Below, in pieces: positions 1 through 5,802 of a stretch of 8,272 nucleotides of DNA (the stretch's first letter is position 1; every line of letters begins with the position of its first letter). The stretch is from Chloroflexota bacterium (GTDB lineage: Bacteria; Chloroflexota; Limnocylindria; P2-11E), in the NCBI GenBank assembly GCA_016875665.1, contig VGPA01000055.1, positions 1 to 8,272 on the forward strand, written 5' to 3'. The notes beneath the pieces are model-generated. The model did not search any database. It saw nothing but the letters and a program-made list of their open reading frames with translations, and was not told the DNA's origin. Made by a program: the position numbers and the translations under genes.

Positions 1-371
1 ACCGAGGTGACTTTCAGCTTGTCGTAGATGGCGCGGGCGGTGGCCGGCCCCACGCCGGGAACCGCGAGCAAGTCGATCAGCCCCTCGGGGACCGCGGCCA
101 TCAGCTCCTCATGCCGCTTGGACGTTCCGGTCGTGAGGAGCTGGACGATCGCCTCCGACACCGCAGGGCCGATCTTGGGGATCTCCGCCAGCCGGCCCTG
201 CTCGACGTATTCCTTGAGCGGAGTGCGGACGTCCCGGATCGCGCGAGCCGCTGCCCGGTAGGTGACCGCCCGGAAGACGTTCTCCCCTTTGAGCTCCAGC
301 AGGTCCGCGATCTCGTCCAGGACCGCGGCCACGCGGTCGTTGTCCAGGCTGTAGGAAACGCGGGCGGGCAC
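1..371 (-). CDS. polX: DNA polymerase X family, N-terminal fragment (helix-hairpin-helix region)
   Basis: The frame read leftwards from a GTG at 371 stays open to the window edge, giving 123 codons of the N-terminus; the rest lies beyond position 1. The first ~70 residues match the 8-kDa-like HHH domain of bacterial/archaeal PolX (ADLLELKGENVFRAVTYRAA, then a PKIGPAVSEAI hairpin). A second HHH follows (LLAVPGVGPATARAIYDKL, around residues 100-118). These hairpins bind DNA non-specifically. In complete PolX proteins they precede a nucleotidyltransferase palm and usually a C-terminal PHP phosphoesterase, which together act in base-excision and gap-filling repair. Neither of those domains can be checked here. 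The GTG is the only upstream start: an in-frame TAA lies four codons before it (381-383). No clear Shine-Dalgarno is seen. The gene is divergent from a small gene at 401, with 29 bp between the starts. Confidence 0.85.
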   Translation of the reverse strand, partial: MPARVSYSLDNDRVAAVLDEIADLLELKGENVFRAVTYRAAARAIRDVRTPLKEYVEQGRLAEIPKIGPAVSEAIVQLLTTGTSKRHEELMAAVPEGLIDLLAVPGVGPATARAIYDKLKVTS

Positions 372-409
372 GATCCGAGGTTACTCGCCATACTTGCGTC
401 GTGCCCGCC
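363..409. repeat. 11-bp perfect inverted repeat spanning both divergent start codons
   Basis: The left arm is 363-373 (ggcgggcacga) and the right arm 399-409 (tcgtgcccgcc); they are exact reverse complements separated by 25 bp. Each arm contains the GTG start of one divergent gene, so both proteins begin GTG CCC GCC (Met-Pro-Ala). It could be a shared operator or a mirrored translation-start region, or a coincidence favoured by high GC. The arms are seen directly; any function is inferred. Confidence 0.6.
378..394. promoter_or_regulatory. Possible back-to-back -10 elements for leaderless divergent transcripts
   Basis: In the 29-bp gap, CATACT (389-394, + strand) lies exactly at -12 to -7 relative to the GTG at 401. 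On the minus strand TAACCT (383-378, fitting TANNNT) lies exactly at -12 to -7 relative to the GTG at 371. Neither gene has a visible Shine-Dalgarno. The symmetric spacing would place both transcription starts on the first base of the start codon, giving leaderless mRNAs. The match is weak (4 of 6 to TATAAT for CATACT) and no convincing -35 box is seen, so this is a suggestion only. Confidence 0.25.
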
Positions 410-607
410 ACTTCGACCGATCGCCGCCAGCTGGTGACCATCGACGGGAAGCAGTTCCTGTTCCAGCACGGGTACCGCTTCGGCAAGGTGACCTACATCA
501 CGCGGATGCCGCTGACCAAGAGCATGACCGTGTTCACGGCCGGGCATCTCGCCGCCGACGAGGTCGTGGCCGTCGTGCGCGGCGACAACCCCTGGATGCT
601 CGACTAG
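401..607 (+). CDS. Small conserved-looking protein of unknown function (68 aa)
   Basis: The open frame runs from GTG 401 to TAG 605-607 with 68 codons. I do not recognise the family. It looks coding because third positions are almost all G or C, composition is balanced, and the product has an ordered look, with alternating hydrophobic and polar stretches such as QLVTIDGKQFLFQHGYRFGK and VVAVVRGDNPWMLD. It has no signal peptide, membrane segment or cysteine and is probably a small soluble beta-rich protein. GTG 401 is chosen because it gives the longest frame compatible with the divergent polX start; the first internal ATG would remove half the protein. No Shine-Dalgarno is visible. It lies 112 bp upstream of dtd on the same strand, so co-transcription is possible but unproven. 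Confidence 0.6.
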   Translation: MPATSTDRRQLVTIDGKQFLFQHGYRFGKVTYITRMPLTKSMTVFTAGHLAADEVVAVVRGDNPWMLD

Positions 608-719
608 CGCTGGCGCGGCGACCCGGAAACGTGAACAACCTCTACCGCTGCGAGTCCGCGCACGGCGCCTGGGGGGACTCCGCCTCGGCCCTGAATCCAC
701 CCGTACGCTGGCTCACCTG
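608..719. other. 112-bp gap between the small gene and dtd, with a possible stem-loop
   Basis: No convincing ORF, tRNA or promoter is seen here. The one structure is a potential hairpin on the + strand: GAGTCC (652-657) pairs with GGACTC (675-680), and GCGC (658-661) pairs with GCGC (665-668) around a 3-nt loop, leaving a 6-nt one-sided bulge (669-674). No T-tract follows, so it is not a standard intrinsic terminator. In such GC-rich DNA it may be chance. The dtd leader shows no Shine-Dalgarno. Confidence 0.35.
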
Positions 720-1187
720 ATGCGCGCGGTGGTGCAGCGGGTGCGGTCGGCGCGCGTGACGGTCGGCGAGGAGACGGTCGGAGAGATCGGCCCGGGCCTT
801 GCCATCCTGCTCGGGGTGGGACGCGGCGACGGGGCGGAGCATGGCGAACGGCTCGCCGCGAAGATCGCCGCGCTGCGCATCTTCGTCGATGCCGACGGGA
901 AGATGAACCGGAGCGTCGGGGAGGCCGGCGGCGGCGTGCTGGTGATCCCGCAGTTCACCCTCCACGCGGACGTGCGCCGCGGACGACGACCCGGCTTCGG
1001 CGCGGCGGCGGAGCCCGAGGAGGCGCGCCGGCTCTACGAGGCGTTTTGCGGCTTGCTGCGCGCGGCGGATCTCCCGGTGTCGACGGGCCGCTTCGGGGCC
1101 TACATGGTCATCGAGCTCGTCGCCGATGGACCGGTGACGATCGTCGTGTCGACCGACGGCTGGGCGGAGGGAGCAGTCGGCGCGTAG
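720..1187 (+). CDS. dtd: D-aminoacyl-tRNA deacylase (DTD)
   Basis: 155-aa protein of the DTD1 family, a cytosolic homodimer that hydrolyses D-amino acids (and misattached glycine) from tRNA. The N-terminus MRAVVQRVRSARVTV fits the family start exactly, which supports ATG 720 despite no visible Shine-Dalgarno. Other family blocks are LAILLGVGRGD, ALRIFVDADGKMNRSV (52-66), the FTLxAD...GRRPGF block (79-92) and STGRFGAYM (121-129). The two active-site motifs are present but altered at their first residue: the usual SQFTL is PQFTL (77-81) and the usual NxGPxT is ADGPVT (135-140). The Gly-Pro pair (137-138), whose cis form sets chiral selectivity in DTD, is kept. A ~10-residue tail follows the normal end of the fold. 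The last 88 bp overlap the 3' end of the convergent metF. The gene is probably functional. Confidence 0.93.
   Translation: MRAVVQRVRSARVTVGEETVGEIGPGLAILLGVGRGDGAEHGERLAAKIAALRIFVDADGKMNRSVGEAGGGVLVIPQFTLHADVRRGRRPGFGAAAEPEEARRLYEAFCGLLRAADLPVSTGRFGAYMVIELVADGPVTIVVSTDGWAEGAVGA
1100..1187. other. Convergent 88-bp overlap of the dtd and metF coding ends
   Basis: dtd (+) stops at 1187 and metF (-) stops at 1100, so the last 29 codons of each are antisense to the other. dtd supplies real family sequence here (residues 127-155, including the ADGPVT motif). metF supplies only a low-complexity A/P/S/T tail (residues 284-312) beyond the normal MetF end. No intergenic terminator is possible between the genes, so transcripts from both sides should be complementary over at least this length. 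Confidence 0.85.
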
Positions 1188-2038
1188 CCCGCCCCGATGC
1201 CCACGTTCGCGCAGATCTGCCGCGAGGGCTGGGCCGCGTTCAGGACATAGAAGTGCAGGCCCGCGACGTCCGCCTCAAAGAGGTCCCGGCATAGCTCGGA
1301 GGCCACCTCGATGCCGCGCAGACGAACCTCATGCTTGTCGTCCCCGCCCGCGGCGACGCGGCTCAGGATCGCATCCGGGATGGGTGCCCCCGAGAGCTCG
1401 GCCATGCGGCGCACGGACGTGAGCGACGTGATCGGCATGATCCCGGCCACGATCGGCTTCGCGACGCCGAGCCCCGCCAGGTCCTCGCGCAGCCGCTCGT
1501 ATTCCTCGACCAAGAAGAAGAACTGCGTGATGGCGAAGTCCGCAAGCGCGAGCTTCTCCGCAAGATGCTGCCGGTCCGCCTCGAGGCTTGCTGCGCGGGG
1601 ATGCCCGGCCGGGTGCGCCGCGACGCCTACCGACTCGAATCCGGCGTCGCGCGCGAGCTCGACGAGCTCGATCGCGTGCTCGAGTTCACGATGCGACTCC
1701 TCCCCCGGGAGCGGGTCGCCGCCAAGCGCCAACACGTTGTCGATGCCCGCGGCCCGGAAGCCACGGAGGATCTCGACCAGCTCCGCACGGGAGTGCGCCA
1801 CGCACGTGAGGTGCGGCATCGGCTCGAGCGTTGTGGTGCGGCGGAGATCGCCGACGATCCGCGTGGTGTGCTCGCGCGACCAGCGTCCGCCGCGATACGT
1901 CACGGAGACGAACGACGGTTCGAGGAGTGCGAGATCGGCGATCGCGTGATCGAGCGCGGCCTGCTCCTCCTCGCGCTTGGGCGGGAAGAACTCGAACGAG
2001 AGCGTCCGACCCGCGGCCAGCCGATCCGAGATGCGCAT
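1100..2038 (-). CDS. metF: 5,10-methylenetetrahydrofolate reductase
   Basis: 312-aa FAD-dependent TIM-barrel enzyme of the cytosol that reduces 5,10-methylene-THF to 5-methyl-THF, the methyl donor for MetH. Family motifs in order are SFEFFPPK (14-21, with catalytic-type Glu16), FVSVTY (43-48), HLTCVAH (76-82), NVLALGGDP (101-109, Asp108 matching E. coli Asp120), AITQFFF (169-175), PIVAGIMPITS (195-205) and the terminal block GLHFYVLN (260-267). ATG 2038 shares one base with the metH stop (TGATG), implying translational coupling. The protein has the short bacterial architecture without the eukaryotic regulatory domain. Oddly, homology ends near residue 283 and a 29-residue A/P/S/T-rich tail continues antisense through dtd. 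Tyr285 is TAC (1186-1184); a single third-base change there would make a stop and would be silent in dtd. The tail may be recent stop loss, a sequencing error or a real extension. Confidence 0.95.
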   Translation of the reverse strand: MRISDRLAAGRTLSFEFFPPKREEEQAALDHAIADLALLEPSFVSVTYRGGRWSREHTTRIVGDLRRTTTLEPMPHLTCVAHSRAELVEILRGFRAAGIDNVLALGGDPLPGEESHRELEHAIELVELARDAGFESVGVAAHPAGHPRAASLEADRQHLAEKLALADFAITQFFFLVEEYERLREDLAGLGVAKPIVAGIMPITSLTSVRRMAELSGAPIPDAILSRVAAGGDDKHEVRLRGIEVASELCRDLFEADVAGLHFYVLNAAQPSRQICANVGIGAGYAPTAPSAQPSVDTTIVTGPSATSSMTM

Positions 2039-2040
2039 CA
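2036..2040 (-). promoter_or_regulatory. metH stop / metF start overlap (TGATG)
   Basis: On the minus strand the metH TGA (2040-2038) and metF ATG (2038-2036) share the A. Only a weak GGGA-like Shine-Dalgarno lies in the metH 3' end. Re-initiation by ribosomes finishing metH is the likely way metF is translated, coupling synthesis of the two enzymes. Confidence 0.75.
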
Positions 2041-5000
2041 GGGCGTGTATCCCAGGTTGGGCGCCAGCCAGCGCTCGACGACGGACCGCGGCTCGCCCTT
2101 GCGCCGCGCGTAGTCCTCCACCTGATCACGCTCGATGTGCCCCACGCCGAAGTAGCGCGCCTCCGGGCGCCAGAAGTAGTAGCCGGCGACGCTGGCGGTC
2201 GGCAGCATGGCGAAGCTCTCGGTGAGCGAGATGCCGGCACGGGCGGGCGCATCCAGAAGCGCGAACAGCGTCCGCTTCTCGGTGTGATCCGGGCACGCGG
2301 GGTAGCCGGGGGCCGGCCGGATCCCTTGGTACTGCTCGCGGATGAGCGCCTGGTTCGTGAGGTGCTCGTCTTTCGCGTACCCCCAAAGGTCGTGCCGCAC
2401 CCGCTCGTGCATGCGCTCCGCGAGCGCTTCGGCGAGACGGTCCGCGAGGGCCTTCAGCATGATGGCGGAGTAGTCGTCCTTCGCGGCCTCGAACGCGGCG
2501 ACCCGCTCCTCGACGCCGATCCCCGTGTTCACCGCGAACAGGCCGAGCCAATCCGGCACACCGCTCTCGAGCGGCGCGACGAAGTCGGAGAGCGCGAGGT
2601 TCGCCCGGTCGTCGCTCCGCGCGAGCTGCTGCCGAAGCGTATGCACGCGGACCGCGGAGGCCGGATCGACAGCCGAGCCGTCGGGCGAGACGAGGATGTC
2701 GTCGGAGGAATCGGACGCGGCCGGCAGAAAGCCCACGACGGCGCGCGCGTCGAGCCAGCGCTCAACGACGATCCGGTGCAGCATCGCCCGGGCGTCCTCG
2801 AAGAGCGAGCGCGCCGTCGCACCCACGGTCGGGTCGTCGAGCAGGGCCGGGAACGCGCCGTGGAGCTCCCACGCCTGGAAGAAGGGCGTCCAGTCGATCC
2901 GGGGCACCAGCTCGTCGAGCGCGATCCGCTCGTAGGCCCTGACGCCGACGAAGGTGGGCGCTGGAGTCGGACGGGCCGCGAAATCGATGCGGAGGCGGTT
3001 GGCGCGCGCAGCCGCGAGCGGTTGCCTGCGCGACTCGGACTGCTGCGCGGCATGCCGCTCCCGCAGCGCCGCGTACTCAGCGCGCACCTCGCGGAGGTAC
3101 TCGTCGCCGCGGGCGCTCGCGAGCGCTGATGCGATCCCGACCGCCCGCGAGGCGTCCTGGACGTGGACGACGGGGCCCGCGTAGCGCGGCTCGATCTTCA
3201 CCGCCGTGTGCGCGCGGCTCGTGGTGGCGCCTCCGATCAGCAGGGGTACGCTCATGCCCTCGCGCTGCATCTCGCCGGCCACAAAGGCCATCTCCTCGAG
3301 CGATGGCGTGATCAGACCCGACAGTCCGATGAGGGACGCGTTCTCGCGCCTGGCGGTCTCCAGAATCGTGGCGCAGGGCACCATGACGCCGAGGTTGATC
3401 ACCTCGAAGTTGTTGCACTGCAGCACCACGGCCACGATGTTCTTGCCGATGTCGTGGACATCGCCCTTGACGGTGGCCATGACGATCTTGCCTTTGGTGG
3501 CGCGGGTCGCACCGTCCTGCTCCGCCTCGATGAACGGGATGAGATGGCCGACGGCACGCTTCATCACGCGGGCGCTCTTCACCACCTGCGGCAAGAACAT
3601 CTTGCCCGCGCCGAACAGGTCGCCGACGACGTTCATCCCGTCCATGAGCGGTCCCTCGATCACCTCGATCGGGTGCGCCGCGGCGAGTCGGGCCTCCTCG
3701 GTGTCCTGGAGGACGTACTCGTCGATGCCGCGCACGAGGGCGTGCGAGAGCCGCTCGGCGACGGGCGCCTCGCGCCAGGCGAGGTCGGCGACGGGCTTTG
3801 CGCCTCTGTCCTGCGCGGCGGCCGCGACCTCCAGGAGGCGCGCCGTCGCCTCCGGGCGGCGGGCGAGCACCACATCCTCGATGCGCTGGAGGAGCGAGGG
3901 CTCGATGTCCGCGTAGAGCGGGAGCGCGCCGGCGTTCACGATGCCCATGTCCATCCCGGCGCCGATCGCGTGATAGAGGAACACCGCGTGGATCGCCTCA
4001 CGCAGCGGATTGTTGCCGCGGAACGAGAACGAGACGTTGCTCACGCCGCCGCTCACGCGGACGCCCGGGATGCGCGCCTTGAGCAGGCGCGTCGCGTCGA
4101 TGAAGTCGAGCGCGTAGCGGTCGTGTTCCTCGATCCCCGTCGCGATGGCGAAGATGTTCGGGTCGAGGATGATGTCCTCGGGCGCGAAGCCCACGCGTTC
4201 GGTCAGGATCCGGCAGGCCCGCTCGCACACCTCCACCCGGCGGTCGACCGTGTCCGCCTGCCCGCGCTCGTCGAACGCCATGACGACAACCGCCGCGCCG
4301 TAGGCGCGGACGAGAGTCGCCTGGCGCACGAACTCCTCCTCGCCCTCCTTGAGGGAGAGCGAGTTCACGATCCCCTTCCCCTGGAGGCAGCGCAGGCCGG
4401 CCTCGAGGACAGCCCATTTGGACGAGTCGAGCATGACCGGCACGCGCGCGAGGTCCGGCTCCGCGGCGAAGAGGTTGAGGAATGTGCGCATCGCGGCGAC
4501 GGAGTCGAGCATCGCCTCGTCGAAGTTGACGTCGATGACGGCGGCGCCGGCCTCGACCTGCTGGCGCGCGACCTCGAGGGCTCCGGGATAGTCGCCGGCG
4601 AGCACCAGCTTCTTGAAGCGCGCCGAGCCGGTGACATTTGTGCGCTCCCCGACGTTCACGAACGTCGTCGTCTCGACGATCGCGAGCGGCTCGAGGCCGG
4701 AGAGCCGAAGGCCGGGGAGCGGCGGCGGAGCGACGTGCGGCGGCGCGCCACGCACCGCATCCGCGATCGCCCGGATGTGCTCGGGACCGGTGCCGCAGCA
4801 GCCGCCCACGATGTTCACCAGGCCGTCCGCGGCGAAGCGGCGCAGCACCGACGCCGTGTACGCGGGCGCCTCGTCGTACCCGCCGAAGGCGTTCGGCAGG
4901 CCCGCGTTCGGATGCACGCTGACCGCGCACGGCGCGATCCGCGCGAGCTCGCGCAGGTAGGGCTCGAGGTCCGCCGCCCCGAGTGCGCAGTTCAGCCCGA

Positions 5001-5739
5001 CCGACAGGGGCCGGGCATGCGCCACCGAGACCCAGAACGCCTCGACCGTCTGGCCGCTCAGGGTGCGGCCGCTCGCGTCGGTGATCGTCCCCGAGATCAT
5101 CAGCGGCACGCGCTCGCCGATCTCCGCGAAGAGCTCCTCCAACGCGAAGATCGCGGCCTTCACGTTGAGCGTGTCGAAGATGGTCTCGAGCATGAGGATG
5201 TCCGCCCCGCCCGCGAGCAGTGCCCGCGCCGCCTCGGCATAGGATGCGGCGAGCTCCTCGAACGTCACGTTCCGGTAGCCGGGGTCCTCGACCCGCGGTG
5301 AGATCGACGCCGTACGGTTCGTCGGCCCGAGCACGCCCGCGACCCAGCGCGGCCGGCCATCCTTGGCCTCGTACTCGTCGCACATCGCGCGGGCGATGCG
5401 CGCCGCGGCCTCGTTCATTTCGACGACCGCGTCCTCGAGGCCGTAGTCCGCCTGCGCGATGCGCGTCGCGGTGAACGAGTCGGTGCCGAGGATCTCCGCG
5501 CCCGCCTCGAGGTACGAGCGGTGGATGCCCTCGATCACCTCCGGCTTGGTGAGGACGAGAACGTCGTGGTCCCCGCGGAGGTCGCGCGCGGAATCCGCGA
5601 AGCGCGCGCCGCGATAGTCGGCCTCGGTGAGCCCGAGCTTTTGGAGCTCGGTGCCATGGGGGCCGCTCAGCACCACGATCCGCCGGGCCATCTCCTTCCG
5701 GAGCAGCTCGCGGCGGGCCGCCCTAGATATGTCGATCAC
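2038..5739 (-). CDS. metH: Cobalamin-dependent methionine synthase, full length
   Basis: 1233 aa against 1227 in E. coli, with all modules present. Homocysteine module, ~20-330: zinc ligands Cys251 (VGLNC) and Cys314-Cys315 (GGCCGTGPEHI). Pterin module, ~355-640: NVGERTNVTGS (362-372), DSSKWAVLEAGL (438-449). Cobalamin cap, ~655-745: GPLMDGMNVVGDLFGAGKMF. B12 domain, ~746-880: GDVHDIG, with the cobalt ligand His762. C-terminal SAM reactivation domain, ~915-1233: RPAPGYPACPDHTEK (1141-1155), ERDQVEDYARRKG (1203-1215). It transfers methyl from 5-methyl-THF to homocysteine in the cytosol, and the last domain implies reductive reactivation. Two conserved substrate-site motifs differ: DGxxGT is SGPHGT (25-30) and (E/L)TNTF is GTDSF (85-89). 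GTG 5739 gives the family-length N-terminus. A later ATG (5691) has GGAAGGAG directly abutting it, too close for normal use. metF follows with a 1-bp overlap. Confidence 0.97.
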   Translation of the reverse strand: MIDISRAARRELLRKEMARRIVVLSGPHGTELQKLGLTEADYRGARFADSARDLRGDHDVLVLTKPEVIEGIHRSYLEAGAEILGTDSFTATRIAQADYGLEDAVVEMNEAAARIARAMCDEYEAKDGRPRWVAGVLGPTNRTASISPRVEDPGYRNVTFEELAASYAEAARALLAGGADILMLETIFDTLNVKAAIFALEELFAEIGERVPLMISGTITDASGRTLSGQTVEAFWVSVAHARPLSVGLNCALGAADLEPYLRELARIAPCAVSVHPNAGLPNAFGGYDEAPAYTASVLRRFAADGLVNIVGGCCGTGPEHIRAIADAVRGAPPHVAPPPLPGLRLSGLEPLAIVETTTFVNVGERTNVTGSARFKKLVLAGDYPGALEVARQQVEAGAAVIDVNFDEAMLDSVAAMRTFLNLFAAEPDLARVPVMLDSSKWAVLEAGLRCLQGKGIVNSLSLKEGEEEFVRQATLVRAYGAAVVVMAFDERGQADTVDRRVEVCERACRILTERVGFAPEDIILDPNIFAIATGIEEHDRYALDFIDATRLLKARIPGVRVSGGVSNVSFSFRGNNPLREAIHAVFLYHAIGAGMDMGIVNAGALPLYADIEPSLLQRIEDVVLARRPEATARLLEVAAAAQDRGAKPVADLAWREAPVAERLSHALVRGIDEYVLQDTEEARLAAAHPIEVIEGPLMDGMNVVGDLFGAGKMFLPQVVKSARVMKRAVGHLIPFIEAEQDGATRATKGKIVMATVKGDVHDIGKNIVAVVLQCNNFEVINLGVMVPCATILETARRENASLIGLSGLITPSLEEMAFVAGEMQREGMSVPLLIGGATTSRAHTAVKIEPRYAGPVVHVQDASRAVGIASALASARGDEYLREVRAEYAALRERHAAQQSESRRQPLAAARANRLRIDFAARPTPAPTFVGVRAYERIALDELVPRIDWTPFFQAWELHGAFPALLDDPTVGATARSLFEDARAMLHRIVVERWLDARAVVGFLPAASDSSDDILVSPDGSAVDPASAVRVHTLRQQLARSDDRANLALSDFVAPLESGVPDWLGLFAVNTGIGVEERVAAFEAAKDDYSAIMLKALADRLAEALAERMHERVRHDLWGYAKDEHLTNQALIREQYQGIRPAPGYPACPDHTEKRTLFALLDAPARAGISLTESFAMLPTASVAGYYFWRPEARYFGVGHIERDQVEDYARRKGEPRSVVERWLAPNLGYTP

Positions 5740-5744
5740 ACAAG

Positions 5745-5755
5745 TATCGGCGATA
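5745..5755. repeat. Palindrome TATCG-G-CGATA just upstream of metH
   Basis: Five-base perfect arms lie around one central base; the near edge is 5 bp from the metH GTG. It could be part of an operator or a small hairpin that hides the start region. Its short length makes chance plausible. Confidence 0.35.
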
Positions 5756-5775
5756 ACCTATGTGTTCTTCCACTA

Positions 5776-5792
5776 ATCCCGTATAACGGGAT
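5776..5792. repeat. Palindrome ATCCCGT-ATA-ACGGGAT between mct-like gene and metH
   Basis: Seven-base perfect arms (5776-5782 and 5786-5792) lie around a 3-base centre, 10 bp past the stop of the upstream gene and 36 bp before the metH GTG. No T-tract follows on the minus strand, so it is a poor intrinsic terminator. A dimeric repressor operator overlapping the metH promoter is the more natural reading, though a termination or processing hairpin remains possible. Confidence 0.5.
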
Positions 5793-5802
5793 GGCCCGGG
5801 TG

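Larger units (their letters stand above)
5740..5802 (-). promoter_or_regulatory. metH: AT-richer gap upstream of metH, probable promoter/regulatory region
   Basis: This 63-bp stretch is roughly half A+T, in sharp contrast to its surroundings, and holds two palindromes listed separately. It is the only break in the minus-strand gene series, so metH-metF probably has its own promoter here. Candidate -10 hexamers on the minus strand include TAGGTT and GATACT, but none has a well-spaced -35 box, so no promoter is assigned. It is too short for a SAM or cobalamin riboswitch, and no MetJ-box (AGACGTCT) or MetR-type (TGAA-N5-TTCA) site is seen. Confidence 0.4.

Noticed and set aside
608..670. tRNA-like T-arm resemblance (GCTGCGAGTCC) in the dtd leader
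   Set aside because: The flanking bases do not form the T-stem and no acceptor, D or anticodon arms can be folded.
101..720. Several overlapping frames of 108-199 codons on both strands around polX and the small gene
   Set aside because: They conflict with the polX HHH sequence and the 68-aa frame and give Arg/Pro-rich nonsense.
1831..3129. 432-codon + strand frame antisense to the metH 3' end and metF start
   Set aside because: Shadow frame with Arg-rich composition and no homology I can recognise.
3163..5301. 712-codon open frame on the + strand, antisense to metH
   Set aside because: Shadow of metH codon bias in GC-rich DNA. The product is Arg/His/Glu-rich with no recognisable family, while metH on the other strand is unmistakable and full length.
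3998..5383. 461-codon minus-strand frame within metH
   Set aside because: Alternate-frame shadow of metH, extremely Arg/Gly/Ala-rich.
5689..5691. ATG at 5691 as the metH start because GGAAGGAG precedes it
   Set aside because: The purine run abuts the ATG with no spacer, and the GTG at 5739 gives the N-terminal length expected for MetH; left as an alternative in the metH entry.
5776..5792. Intrinsic terminator after the mct-like gene
   Set aside because: The hairpin arms are only 7 bp and no T-run follows on the minus strand, so it is kept only as a palindrome of uncertain role.
5740..5802. SAM or cobalamin riboswitch before metH
   Set aside because: The gap is only 63 bp, far too short for the aptamers, and lacks a B12-box-like sequence.
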